Made by a program: the position numbers and the translations under genes
The notes under the pieces: model-generated
What the model was told of the DNA's origin: nothing
Databases searched by the model: none
What the model saw: the letters and a program-made list of their open reading frames with translations, nothing else
In this document: piece after piece, positions 36,265-44,334 of the stretch
Layout of the letters: each line of letters opens with the position of its first letter
Numbering within the stretch: the first letter of the stretch is position 1
NCBI RefSeq assembly: GCF_024979315.1
Contig: NZ_JANLCK010000004.1
Location: 310,001 to 374,000, forward strand
DNA from: Herbiconiux oxytropis
GTDB lineage: Bacteria > Actinomycetota > Actinomycetes > Actinomycetales > Microbacteriaceae
Direction: 5' to 3'
DNA length: 64,000 nucleotides

Positions 36265-36929
36265 CCGGCCGCCCGCTGCTGCTGCTCGACCTCGACAACA
36301 CGCTCGTCGACCGCGCGGGCGCTTTCGCGCAGTGGGCCGGGCTGTTCGCCGCCGAGCACGGGCGGGAGGACGACGCGGCGTTCATCGTGGCGGCGGACCG
36401 CAACGGCCACACACCGCGCCCGGTGCTCGCCGCCACCGTGCTCGGGCGGTTCGGCCTCGACACCGACCCCGCGACCGTCGAGCGGATGGTCGACCGGCTG
36501 CTCTACGAGCACGTCGACTTCGTGGAGGTCTACGACGGCCTCGCCGAGCACCTCGAGGTGCTGGCCGACGACGGCGTGCGGCTCGCGATCCTCTCCAACG
36601 GGCCGGTCGAGCAGCAGGGACGGAAGCTCCGCCGCACGGGGATCGACCGGCGCATGGTCGACACCGTGATCTCGGAGGGCGTGGGGGTCAAGAAGCCAGA
36701 CGAGCGCATCTTCCGGATCGCCCTCGAGCGCGCCGGCGGGGATCCGGCCGGCACCTGGATGGTGGGCGACGATCCCGTGAACGACGTCGCCGGTGGGCGC
36801 GCGGCCGGGCTCCGCACCGCCTGGGTGGGGCACGGGACGGTGTGGAGCGAGCGCGGTGACGCCGCGGCGCCGCCCACCCTCGAGGCCGCGACCACGCGCG
36901 AGGTGCTCGACCTCATCCTGGATCGCTGA
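36261..36929 (+). CDS. HAD-superfamily hydrolase
   Basis: Haloacid-dehalogenase-type phosphatase of 222 residues. Motif I is LLDLDNTLVD with nucleophile D10 and D12, motif II LSNGP, motif III lysine in GVKKPDERIF, and motif IV MVGDDPVNDVAGG. A cap domain occupies about 20-85. Substrate is probably a small phosphometabolite. Coupled by ATGA overlap to the SnoaL-like gene. Confidence 0.85.
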   Translation: MTGRPLLLLDLDNTLVDRAGAFAQWAGLFAAEHGREDDAAFIVAADRNGHTPRPVLAATVLGRFGLDTDPATVERMVDRLLYEHVDFVEVYDGLAEHLEVLADDGVRLAILSNGPVEQQGRKLRRTGIDRRMVDTVISEGVGVKKPDERIFRIALERAGGDPAGTWMVGDDPVNDVAGGRAAGLRTAWVGHGTVWSERGDAAAPPTLEAATTREVLDLILDR

Positions 36930-36966
36930 GCCGACCGCCTCGCTCGCCTCGACGCGCATCCGCCGG

Positions 36967-37887
36967 TCAGAGCGGGTGAGCGCGCGGCTCCCCGTGGAGC
37001 GCATCCGCCATGGCCGCCGTGCGGTCGCGGAGCGCCGCCACCACCGCCGCGACCGCCGGGCGGTCGAGCGAGTCGGGCCGGAGCACCATCCAGTAGGGCA
37101 GCACCTCGGCGATCTCCTCGGGCAGCACGCGCACGAGATCCGGATGCCGGTCGGCCACGAAGCAGGGTAGGAAGCCGATGCCGGCACCGGCGCGGGTGGC
37201 CTCGACATGCACGAACACGTTCGTGGAGGTGAGCGAGTCGCGCATGCCGGGCACGAGGCGTCTCGGGGCGTCGAGATCGTCGACCTGCAGCATCGAGTCG
37301 ATGAAGTAGACGAGGGGATGCGCCACCAGCTCGTCGCGCGTCTGCGGCGCACCGTACTCGGCCAGGTACCTCTCGGAGGCGTACATGCCGAGCACGTACT
37401 CGCCGAGCAGCACCGCCTCGGCCCGGTGCACCTGGGGGCGCCCGACCACGACCTCGATGTCGAGGCCCGAGCGCTGCTGCAGCGCCCGACGGGTGACCGT
37501 GACGATCTCGACCTGCAGCTCCGGATGCTCGCGCTGCAGGTCGGCCACCGCCGGCGCGGCCACGAGAGCGCTGTAGCCGTCGGTCGCCGAGAGCCGCACG
37601 ACCCCGGTGAGCTTCGGCCGCAGGTCGGCGCCGGAGATCTCGGCGGCGAGGCCGTCGAGCGCCTCGGAGACCCCGTCGGCGGCACGCAGCGCCCGACGGC
37701 CGAGCTCAATCGGCTCCCACCCGCCCGCGGCGCGCGAGAGCACGCGGCCGCCGAGGGCGCGCTCGAGCGACTGGATGCGCCGGGAGACCGTGGTGTGGTT
37801 GAGCGCGAGCTCGTCGGCGGCACCGGTGAAGCGCCCGGTGCGGACTACGGCGCGCAGCACGAGCAGGTCATGCGGATCGACGGACAT
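36967..37887 (-). CDS. LysR-family transcriptional regulator
   Basis: A 306-residue LysR regulator. The winged HTH is at about 1-60 (LLVLRAVVRTGRFTGAADELALNHTTVSRRIQSLERALG), followed by a two-lobe periplasmic-binding-like effector domain (LTGVVRLSATDGYSAL). It is divergent from the MHS transporter and dehydrogenase genes across 102 bases, the classical arrangement for a regulator of its neighbours, so an organic acid such as 3-hydroxybutyrate is a reasonable inducer. The ATG at 37887 was chosen because the HTH begins just after it. Confidence 0.88.
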   Translation of the reverse strand: MSVDPHDLLVLRAVVRTGRFTGAADELALNHTTVSRRIQSLERALGGRVLSRAAGGWEPIELGRRALRAADGVSEALDGLAAEISGADLRPKLTGVVRLSATDGYSALVAAPAVADLQREHPELQVEIVTVTRRALQQRSGLDIEVVVGRPQVHRAEAVLLGEYVLGMYASERYLAEYGAPQTRDELVAHPLVYFIDSMLQVDDLDAPRRLVPGMRDSLTSTNVFVHVEATRAGAGIGFLPCFVADRHPDLVRVLPEEIAEVLPYWMVLRPDSLDRPAVAAVVAALRDRTAAMADALHGEPRAHPL

Positions 37888-37890
37888 GTC

Positions 37891-37902
37891 TGCAATTATG
37901 CA
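37891..37902. promoter_or_regulatory. Candidate LysR operator
   Basis: TGCAATTATGCA, an AT-rich stretch with flanking TGCA half-sites, four bases upstream of the LysR start in the divergent region. It resembles an imperfect dyad and is the only AT-rich dyad in the gap. Not an exact T-N11-A box. Confidence 0.35.
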
Positions 37903-37925
37903 CAGCAGGTGTTCCGAACTGGTCA

Positions 37926-37954
37926 TTGTCGAGGCTGCGATCTGCACGAATACT
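37926..37954 (+). promoter_or_regulatory. Candidate promoter for the MHS transporter gene
   Basis: TTGTCG (37926-37931) and AATACT (37949-37954) are separated by 17 bases and lie about 35 bases before the transporter ATG. Each matches the sigma-70-type consensus at four of six positions. Confidence 0.35.
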
Positions 37955-37989
37955 CGTCAGCAGTCAACGACGACCACTGAGGAGACCAC

Positions 37990-39354
37990 ATGACCGTCAC
38001 CGATCCCGTCCGCACCGAACGAGCGCCCTCCGGGTTGAAGAAGGTGGTGGCCGCCTCGATGGTGGGCACCGTCGTGGAATGGTACGAGTTCTTCCTCTAC
38101 GCCACCGCCGCGAGCCTCGTCTTCGGAGCCGTGTTCTTCCCGAACGCGGGCAGCCAGCTCGACGGCATCATCGCGGCGTTCCTCACCTACGCGGTCGGCT
38201 TCATCGCGCGGCCCCTCGGCGGCATCGTGTTCGGGCAGATCGGCGACCGGCTCGGGCGGAAGCACACGCTGCAGGTCACGATCATCCTGATCGGCGTCGC
38301 GACGTTCCTCATCGGCTGTCTGCCGGGCTTCGACACCATCGGCTACTGGGCGCCGGCGCTCCTCGTGGCGTTGCGCTTCATCCAGGGCTTCGCGCTCGGC
38401 GGCGAATGGGGCGGGGCCGTGCTGCTCGTGGCCGAGCAGAGCCCCGACCGCTCGCGCGCCTTCTGGTCGAGCTGGCCGCAGGCCGCCGTGCCGGTGGGCA
38501 ACCTGCTCGCCACGCTCGTGCTGCTCGTGCTCTCGACCGTGCTGCCCGACGACCAGTTCCTCGGCTGGGGCTGGCGCATCGCGTTCTGGCTGTCGGCGCT
38601 CATCGTGCTCGTGGGCTACTACATCCGCACGCACGTGAACGAGGCGCCGATCTTCCTCGAGGCCCGAGCGCTCGTGGAGTCGGAGCAGGCCGCGAGCTAC
38701 GGCGTGTTCGAGGTCGTGAAGCGCTACCCGAAGGGCGTGCTGAAGGCGATGGGGCTGCGGTTCGCCGAGAACATCCTCTACTACATCATCGTGAGCTTCT
38801 CGATCGTCTACCTCGTCACCGTGCACGAGTACGACACGAGCTCGCTGCTGCTGGCCCTTCTCATCGCGCACGCCGTGCACTTCGCGGTCATCCCGCAGGT
38901 GGGGCGGCTCGCGGATCGGGTGGGCCGGAAGCCCGTGTACTTCGCCGGCGCCGTGCTCGGTGCGACGTGGGCGTTCTTCGCCTTCCCGATGTTCGACACG
39001 CTGAACCCCGTGCTCATCGTCGTCGCCATCACGATCGGGCTGTGCTTCCATGCCCTCATGTACGCCGGGCAGCCCGCCATCATGGCCGAGATGTTCCCCA
39101 CCCGCATGCGCTACTCGGGCGTCTCGCTGGGCTACCAGGTGACCTCGATCGTGGCCGGTTCGCTTGCGCCGATCATCGCATCCGCTCTGCTGCAGCGGTT
39201 CGACTCGTGGGTGCCGGTGGCGCTCTACATCGTGCTCGCGTGCGCCGTCACGGCCGTGACGGTGCTCACGCTCAAGGAGACCCGCGGAGCCTCGCTCCGG
39301 GCGGTCGACGAGGCGGATGCCGAGCGCTTCGGCCTGCGCGGCGCGAAGCGATGA
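37990..39354 (+). CDS. Metabolite:H+ symporter (MHS) family MFS transporter
   Basis: Twelve-helix proton symporter of 454 residues. It opens with VAASMVGTVVEWYEFFLYATAASLVFG, diagnostic for the MHS family (ShiA, ProP, KgtP relatives), and has FGQIGDRLGRKHTLQ as the helix 2-3 loop. Uptake of an organic acid is likely; the dehydrogenase next to it suggests 3-hydroxybutyrate. The stop overlaps the dehydrogenase ATG by four bases. Divergent from the LysR gene. Confidence 0.85.
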   Translation: MTVTDPVRTERAPSGLKKVVAASMVGTVVEWYEFFLYATAASLVFGAVFFPNAGSQLDGIIAAFLTYAVGFIARPLGGIVFGQIGDRLGRKHTLQVTIILIGVATFLIGCLPGFDTIGYWAPALLVALRFIQGFALGGEWGGAVLLVAEQSPDRSRAFWSSWPQAAVPVGNLLATLVLLVLSTVLPDDQFLGWGWRIAFWLSALIVLVGYYIRTHVNEAPIFLEARALVESEQAASYGVFEVVKRYPKGVLKAMGLRFAENILYYIIVSFSIVYLVTVHEYDTSSLLLALLIAHAVHFAVIPQVGRLADRVGRKPVYFAGAVLGATWAFFAFPMFDTLNPVLIVVAITIGLCFHALMYAGQPAIMAEMFPTRMRYSGVSLGYQVTSIVAGSLAPIIASALLQRFDSWVPVALYIVLACAVTAVTVLTLKETRGASLRAVDEADAERFGLRGAKR

Positions 39355-40130
39355 GTGCTCCGGAGCGGACCCTGGCGCTCCGGGGCAGGCGCGCCCTCGT
39401 CACCGGCGGCGCGAGCGGCATCGGCGAGGCCGTGGTGCGGGCATTCGCGGCGGAGGGGGCCTTCGTGGTCGTCGCCGATCGCGACGGCCCGCGCGCCGAG
39501 GCTCTCGCCGCCTCGGTGGGCGGGGAGGCGTGGACGATCGACCTCGGCGACGCCGCCGCCCTCACCGACGACTCGCTGCAGCCCATGCTGGAGGGGGTCG
39601 ACGTGCTCGTCAACAACGCGGGCATCCAGCACGTGGCCCCCATCGAGGAGTTCGAGCCGGAGTGGTTCCGGCAGATCCTGACGGTGATGCTCGAGGCGCC
39701 GTTCCTGCTCGTGCGGGCCGCACTGCCCGGGATGTACCGGCGCGGGTGGGGGCGGATCGTGAACGTCTCGTCGGTGCACGGGCTGCGGGCCTCGGCCTTC
39801 AAGAGCGCCTACGTGGCGGCGAAGCACGGGCTCGAGGGACTCTCGAAGGTGACCGCGCTCGAGGCCGCCGCGTACGGCGTGACGAGCAACTGCGTGAGCC
39901 CCGGGTACGTGCGCACCTCGCTCGTGGAGAAGCAGATCGCGCAGCAGGCCGCGGCGCACGGGTTCGCGGAGTCGGAGGTGCTGGCGCGGGTGATGCTCAC
40001 CGAGAGCGCGATCAAGCGGCTCGTGGAGCCCGAGGAGGTGGCGGCGCTCGTGCTGTGGCTGGCGTCGCCGGCCGCCGCCATGGTCACGGGCTCGAGCTAC
40101 ACGATGGACGGCGGCTGGTCGGCCCGCTGA
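39351..40130 (+). CDS. 3-hydroxybutyrate dehydrogenase (SDR family)
   Basis: Oxidises D-3-hydroxybutyrate to acetoacetate with NAD. The 259-residue SDR has the cofactor loop TGGASGIG at residues 18-25, NNAGIQHVAPIEEF, and the active site Tyr154/Lys158 in YVAAKHG. NNAGIQHV and the C-terminal TMDGGWSA are characteristic of bacterial 3-hydroxybutyrate dehydrogenases; a related substrate is possible. Coupled to the MHS transporter by ATGA overlap, so uptake and oxidation form one unit under the divergent LysR. Confidence 0.82.
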   Translation: MSAPERTLALRGRRALVTGGASGIGEAVVRAFAAEGAFVVVADRDGPRAEALAASVGGEAWTIDLGDAAALTDDSLQPMLEGVDVLVNNAGIQHVAPIEEFEPEWFRQILTVMLEAPFLLVRAALPGMYRRGWGRIVNVSSVHGLRASAFKSAYVAAKHGLEGLSKVTALEAAAYGVTSNCVSPGYVRTSLVEKQIAQQAAAHGFAESEVLARVMLTESAIKRLVEPEEVAALVLWLASPAAAMVTGSSYTMDGGWSAR

Positions 40131-40206
40131 CCCGGCCCCCGCCCTGGCCGCGGCCGCCTGTAGTGGCCCACCCGGAGTCGCCGACTTGGCAGAAGATGTG
40201 CGTAAG

Positions 40207-40246
40207 AGCGCCGACTTGACACAAGATGTGCCAAGTCGGCGCTTTT
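40207..40246 (+). terminator. Intrinsic terminator after 3-hydroxybutyrate dehydrogenase
   Basis: A perfect 12-base stem (AGCGCCGACTTG/CAAGTCGGCGCT) with a 13-base loop, followed directly by TTTT. Oriented to stop the MHS-dehydrogenase transcript. Confidence 0.65.
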
Positions 40247-40328
40247 AGGCGCCACTTCTGTCAAGTCGTGGGAGGGACCTGCGCCGAGGCCGAAGGCGAG
40301 CGCGTGGGCCGACAGCCGGGCCCGAACG

Positions 40329-40401
40329 GCGGACTTCGCCAACTGTGCACTCGATCGGCGTAGGAGGGGCGTCGGGTGCACCCTCGGGTGGCGAAGTCCG
40401 C
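40329..40401. repeat. 13-base perfect inverted repeat with 47-base loop
   Basis: GCGGACTTCGCCA at 40329-40341 is repeated inverted at 40389-40401. The loop contains GTGCACTC and GGTGCACCC, giving a second, inner dyad. It lies downstream of the GIY-YIG gene and may end its transcript. Confidence 0.6.
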
Positions 40402-40447
40402 GGGGGCAGGGGCGGGGCGCGCACAGGCCCCTGCGTGCGTGGGCGGA

Positions 40448-41113
40448 TCAGCCGGCGAGGGCGACGGCCTCGCTGCGCCAGCGGGCGAGGAGGGCCCAGG
40501 GGTCGTCGACGCCCGCCGACACCAGTGCCACGTGGGCGAGGAGCGCGTCGTCGGCCGCGAACCACTCGCCGCCGAGACGCGAGGCGGCGAACTCACGGTG
40601 CCGGCGCTGCTCGAGGGTGCGGTCGCCGCGCTCGAAGGCGAGGAGCTCGTCGTGCCGGAGCTGGGCGAGCCGGCCGCGCGGATTGGCCGAGGTGCCGATC
40701 TTGATGCGGTCGCGCCAGCGCAGGTAGTAGACCACGTCGACCCGGATGGGCGCAGCACCCTCGGGCACCTCACCCCACCGCCACTCGCACACCGCGCACA
40801 GCCACCCCGAGGGATAGCGCACCCCGAGCCGGGAGCCGCAGGCCGCGCACGGCCCGGGCAGCGCATCCGTGACCCCCACGTCTGCCGCCACGCGCTCGTA
40901 GGCGGCGACGAGGTGCTCGTGGCAGAGCGGCAGCACGAGCCCGGGCTCTTCGTGCGCGGACTCGACGGGGCGTCCCGGATCAGCGGGGCGGCCCGGATCA
41001 GCGAGGCCGCCCGAATCGTCGGGGCGGAGGCTGGAAGAATCGACCGGCCCGCCGCAGGGCTCGCCGTGCTCCACCGCCGTGCAGACGACGGGGGGTGCGG
41101 GCGTGTCGTCCAT
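40448..41113 (-). CDS. GIY-YIG family (T5orf172-like) nuclease domain protein with zinc ribbon
   Basis: A 221-residue protein. A four-cysteine zinc ribbon (C89, C92, C106, C109) precedes a GIY-YIG-type domain: VYYLRW at 128-133, KIGTSANPRGRLAQL from 138, and the metal-binding glutamate E183 in GGEWF. This is the short Mug113/T5orf172 branch, whose biological roles are mostly unknown. The N-terminal linker contains two tandem ADPGRP units. It is divergent from the zinc-ribbon/PD-(D/E)XK gene, with a perfect palindrome between them. The ATG at 41113 is the only start upstream of the first cysteines. Confidence 0.75.
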   Translation of the reverse strand: MDDTPAPPVVCTAVEHGEPCGGPVDSSSLRPDDSGGLADPGRPADPGRPVESAHEEPGLVLPLCHEHLVAAYERVAADVGVTDALPGPCAACGSRLGVRYPSGWLCAVCEWRWGEVPEGAAPIRVDVVYYLRWRDRIKIGTSANPRGRLAQLRHDELLAFERGDRTLEQRRHREFAASRLGGEWFAADDALLAHVALVSAGVDDPWALLARWRSEAVALAG

Positions 41114-41130
41114 GGGGGAAGGCTACGACG

Positions 41131-41163
41131 GACCACCGACATCGGCACCGGATGTCGGTGGTC
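41131..41163. promoter_or_regulatory. Perfect 13-base palindrome between two divergent nuclease-like genes
   Basis: GACCACCGACATC (41131-41143) is repeated inverted at 41151-41163 with a 7-base spacer. It lies 18 bases upstream of the GIY-YIG start and just upstream of the preferred GTG of the opposite gene, a position that suits an operator controlling both. Confidence 0.6.
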
Positions 41164-41180
41164 GCGTGCAGGGTGAGGGG

Positions 41181-42191
41181 GTGCCCGAGAACATCCAGGC
41201 CTGGTGGGAGCGCCGGCAGCGCTCCAAGGGTGCCGACGTGCCCTACGCGGTCGGCACGTACCGCGCGGCGTGGGCGTCGTATCCGATGCTCGTGCGGCAG
41301 TACCGACCGGAGTTCAACGACGGGCGCACGCTGAGCCAGATCCCGCCAGGGGCCGACGTCTACCTGGTGTGGCTGTGCGACACGGGGCACCGCTTCGTCG
41401 CCACGCCCGAGGAGCAGCGCTCGCGCCCGGGCGGCCGTCGCCGCCGCTCGGTCTGGTGCCCCGTGTGCGCGGAGCTCGCCGCCCCGCGTCGAGCGCCCGC
41501 TCTTCCCGACGCCGTGCGCGAGCCCTGGAAGCTTTCGTCGGGGCCACCCCCGGCCGATCATCCGACCCCAAGACCACATCAGCTCATCGCACCGGACCCA
41601 TCCGTGCCGAATCCGCCCGCACCGGATCCACCCGTGCCGTATCCACCCGCCTCGCGGGCCAGGGCGAGAACGCCGTCACGGCCGCGGGCCGCCCCGCCGG
41701 CCCGACCGCCCGGGGAACCGTTCTTCAGCGCGCAGGCTCCGCGGCCGGCCTCGGCGGTCGAGGCCGATCTCCGGCAGCGGCTGGCGGCCCGGCTGGAGCT
41801 CGCCCTCGAGCTCGACGCCCCGGGGTTCGCCAACGCGGTCGCCGTGGGGCGGCCGTTCCACGGCCGGCACGAGGTGTGGCCCGACATCGTGCTCGCCGAG
41901 CTGCGGGTCGCTATCGAGTACGACACGGTGGGGCGGTTCGGCCTCGAGCACGTGGGGCCGCGGGAGGAGTCCGATCGGCAGAAGGACAGGCTGCTGCGCG
42001 CCGCGGGGTGGGAGGTCGTGCGCATCCGGTGCCGGCCGCTCCTGCCCATCGGTCCGCACGACCTCGAGGCCTCCGGCGTCACCGGTCGACTCGTCGACCG
42101 CATCCTGGAGCGCCTCCGCGAGCTGCGCGGCCCGCTCTTCGTGAATGCGTACCTGGCGCCCTCGGCCGATCGTCCTACGCTGGAAGGGTGA
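41181..42191 (+). CDS. Zinc-ribbon protein with C-terminal PD-(D/E)XK (DUF559/Vsr-like) nuclease domain
   Basis: A 336-residue protein in three parts. The N-terminal treble-clef-like region has C66 and H70 (LCDTGH) with C93-x2-C96 (WCPVC). A Pro-rich linker with PxPP repeats spans about 120-180. The C-terminal domain has the nuclease residues E195, D235 (WPDIVLAELR) and E246 (AIEYD), then DRQKDRLLRAAGWEVVRIR, as in DUF559/Vsr-type enzymes. The GTG at 41181 was chosen over an ATG at 41112 because it has an AGGG box and leaves the palindrome non-coding. The stop overlaps the DUF1992 gene start (GTGA). Confidence 0.7.
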   Translation: MPENIQAWWERRQRSKGADVPYAVGTYRAAWASYPMLVRQYRPEFNDGRTLSQIPPGADVYLVWLCDTGHRFVATPEEQRSRPGGRRRRSVWCPVCAELAAPRRAPALPDAVREPWKLSSGPPPADHPTPRPHQLIAPDPSVPNPPAPDPPVPYPPASRARARTPSRPRAAPPARPPGEPFFSAQAPRPASAVEADLRQRLAARLELALELDAPGFANAVAVGRPFHGRHEVWPDIVLAELRVAIEYDTVGRFGLEHVGPREESDRQKDRLLRAAGWEVVRIRCRPLLPIGPHDLEASGVTGRLVDRILERLRELRGPLFVNAYLAPSADRPTLEG

Positions 42192-42790
42192 CGGAGAAGG
42201 AGAACCGGGAGCTCGCCGACCCGCGGTTGAAGGCCGCCCGCTACCGCTCGGGCGGAGGACTGCCGGAGGAGGGCGAGGCCGACGCCGGCCGCCCCACCAT
42301 GGAGCAGCGCGACCAGATCGTGGAGGTCGAGATCGCCCAGGCCATCCGGCGCGGCGACTTCGACCACCTCCCCGGTGCCGGCAAACCGCTGACCGGGCTC
42401 GGCGGCACCTACGACCCCGACTGGTGGATCCGACGCAAGATCGAGCGCGAGCGCCTCACGGGCCTCGGGCCGCCCGCTCTCACCCTGCGCACCGAGAACG
42501 CCGAGCTCGACGACCGGCTCGACCGGGTGGGCTCCGAGGCCGAGGTGAGCGAGATCCTCACCGACTTCAACCGCCGCGTGATCGAGGCCAGGCGCCAGCT
42601 GCAGGGCGGCCCGCCGGTGGTGACTCCCCCGCGCGACATCGACGTCGAGCTCGAGCGCTGGCGGGAGCGCCGCGCCGCGCGGGTGGCCGAGGCGGCCGAG
42701 GCCCGCGCCCGCCACCAGGCCGAACTCGACGCCCTCCCCCGCCGCGAACGCCGCCTCCGCCTCCGCGCCGAGCGCCGCGCCTCCCGCTGA
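42188..42790 (+). CDS. DUF1992 (DnaJ homologue subfamily C member 28-like) protein
   Basis: A 200-residue protein with the DUF1992 core at about 40-110: QIVEVEIAQAIRRGDFDHLPGAGKPL and a following DPDWWIRRKIERERL. The N- and C-termini are charged and probably helical, with the last 50 residues Arg/Ala-rich. The GTG start overlaps the nuclease-domain gene stop, so the two are translationally coupled. Function unknown; no J domain is present. Confidence 0.8.
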   Translation: MTEKENRELADPRLKAARYRSGGGLPEEGEADAGRPTMEQRDQIVEVEIAQAIRRGDFDHLPGAGKPLTGLGGTYDPDWWIRRKIERERLTGLGPPALTLRTENAELDDRLDRVGSEAEVSEILTDFNRRVIEARRQLQGGPPVVTPPRDIDVELERWRERRAARVAEAAEARARHQAELDALPRRERRLRLRAERRASR

Positions 42791-42814
42791 GCTTCACTTC
42801 TCCTCCCCGACCCT

Positions 42815-42878
42815 CTGCCGAACTGTCACTTTTCACGCCTAGACGGCGCCGGATGCGTGAGAAGTGACGGTTCGGCAG
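42815..42878. repeat. Long inverted repeat between convergent genes (copy 2 of a dispersed element)
   Basis: A 24-base left arm (42815-42838) pairs with 42855-42878 around a 16-base loop; the only two mismatches are G-U pairs. Arms match copy 1 at 7788-7851 almost base for base while the loops differ. It lies between the DUF1992 gene and the convergent propeller gene and can end both transcripts. Confidence 0.8.
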
Positions 42879-42903
42879 AACAAGAGCTGAGGGTGGGGGT
42901 GGG

Positions 42904-44334
42904 TCAGGTGCACCAGTCGGGGAGGAAGCCCGGGACGCTGCGGGTGACCGCGCCCGAGGCGAGGTCGACGAACGACGTGGTCATGTCGCTGTAGCCGGGG
43001 AGCGCGTAGCCGTCGCTGAGGCTGCCCGAAGCGATGGTCTCGACCGCGAGGTACTGCCCGTTGGGCGAGAGGCAGAAGGTGCGCACGCGCGATCCGGGGA
43101 CGGGCGACCGGTACAGCTCCCGCGTTCCCGAGGCGTCGGCTACCAGGATGACCGACGACTGCACCGCCTGCGCGCTCGAGTAGTCGATCTCGTCGTAGCG
43201 CCGCACGCTCCCGCCGTCCAGCAGCGCCACGATCGTGCCGGGGTAGAGCGCAGGATCGACCGTCGCCTCCGCGAGCGGCATCGGAGCGACGTCGCCCGTG
43301 CTGAGGTCGATCGACGACACGCCCGAGGGATCGGCCACCACGAGGGTGACCCCGCCCGGCAGGAAGCCCCGGATCTCGGCGTGCCGGCCCAGCGCCGCCG
43401 GCTCCCCGCCCGCGAGCGGATCGAGCAGGTAGAGCTGCTGGTCGACGCCCTGCGCCACGATCGACGAGGTGCCGGGCACGAACCGCCAGTCGACGACCCG
43501 GAGCGGCTCCCCACCGAACCCGAGAACCTCCTCTGCCCGCCCCGACCCGACCTGCGGATCGAACACGAACAGGGCGTTCTGGTACTCCCTGCCGGAGGCA
43601 TCCGCACCGCCGCTCACCGACACACCGAACAGTCCCGCGCTCGGCGACGAGCGCAGGTTCTGCAGCCGCGCGCCCACGGGCGTGTGCACTCCCTCGACCG
43701 CCGAGTCGCCCACCGTGAGCGCGAGCGACCCCGCGCCCTCCTCGTCGAGCACGATCGCCACGGTCACGTCGCCCGCCACCGCGAACTGCTGGATGCGCGG
43801 TGCCTCGAAGATCACGTCGGTCCCGGCTCCCGAGGCCACGGTGAGACCGCTCGCGAGCACCTGGTCGGCGGGCTTGTCGGGGCCGGCCGCCGCCCCACCG
43901 CGCCGGAGCAGGGTGTGCACCGTCGCATCCGGTGTCGAGAAGTCGTAGGCGAGCGATCCGGGAAGCCCCGTCGAGGTGCCCTCGACGCCGGAGACACGCA
44001 CGCTGTAGTCGGTGCCGTAGCGCAGCATGCCCGTGAAGGTGAGGGTCACGCCCGCCTCGTCGACCCCCACCTCGAACGGCGCCGCCGGGGTGACCGAGAC
44101 GTCGGCCGCTGTGATGGGCTCGATGGGCTGGTCGGGCTGCAGCACGAGGCGCTGGCCGGGGCGCTGGATGGCGGTTGCGGCGTTGATGGCCGCGGAGTCG
44201 AGGTGCGGACCGCGGAGCACCGCGGCGGCCCCGAGCACTCCCGCCGTGAGCGCGAGCGCGACCACCGTGGCGATGCTCGCCCGCTGGTAGCGGCGCATCC
44301 GCAACCGGTCGGAGCGGTCGGCCTCAGTAGACAT
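42904..44334 (-). CDS. Membrane-anchored Ig-like/beta-propeller protein
   Basis: A 476-residue protein with one N-terminal membrane helix (about 18-42) and a large extracellular part. Residues 58-135 look like a bacterial Ig-like (Big_5-type) domain: RLVLQPDQPIEPITAADVSV and LTFTGMLRYGTDYSVRVSGV. The rest has blade-like repeats with FVFDPQVGSG, QLYLLDPLAGG and SSIDLSTGDV, suggesting a beta-propeller. Its start overlaps the TIGR03943 gene stop by 11 bases, so it belongs to the permease operon. Role unknown; perhaps a sensor or scaffold for that transporter. Confidence 0.6.
   Translation of the reverse strand: MSTEADRSDRLRMRRYQRASIATVVALALTAGVLGAAAVLRGPHLDSAAINAATAIQRPGQRLVLQPDQPIEPITAADVSVTPAAPFEVGVDEAGVTLTFTGMLRYGTDYSVRVSGVEGTSTGLPGSLAYDFSTPDATVHTLLRRGGAAAGPDKPADQVLASGLTVASGAGTDVIFEAPRIQQFAVAGDVTVAIVLDEEGAGSLALTVGDSAVEGVHTPVGARLQNLRSSPSAGLFGVSVSGGADASGREYQNALFVFDPQVGSGRAEEVLGFGGEPLRVVDWRFVPGTSSIVAQGVDQQLYLLDPLAGGEPAALGRHAEIRGFLPGGVTLVVADPSGVSSIDLSTGDVAPMPLAEATVDPALYPGTIVALLDGGSVRRYDEIDYSSAQAVQSSVILVADASGTRELYRSPVPGSRVRTFCLSPNGQYLAVETIASGSLSDGYALPGYSDMTTSFVDLASGAVTRSVPGFLPDWCT

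Larger units (their letters stand above)
40131..40447. other. 317-base non-coding stretch with nested inverted repeats
   Basis: The gap between the convergent dehydrogenase and GIY-YIG genes holds no credible gene. It contains related copies of a CGACTTGRCA-type sequence: at 40181-40195, at 40210-40221, and inverted at 40252-40269. One hairpin (40207-40243) and one longer inverted repeat (40329-40401) lie inside it and are listed separately. Confidence 0.7.

Noticed and set aside
39351-40130. Reading the second SDR as a generic sugar or acyl-carrier reductase
   Set aside because: NNAGIQHV, the C-terminal TMDGGWSA and coupling to an MHS symporter fit 3-hydroxybutyrate dehydrogenase better, though the substrate is still inferred.
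40970-41010. Short direct repeats inside the GIY-YIG gene that could look like a CRISPR fragment
   Set aside because: They are two in-frame copies of a six-residue ADPGRP unit in a coding linker, with no spacers and no cas genes.
42904-44334. Propeller protein as a two-component or serine/threonine kinase sensor
   Set aside because: There is no kinase or HAMP region; only one membrane helix and extracellular domains are visible.
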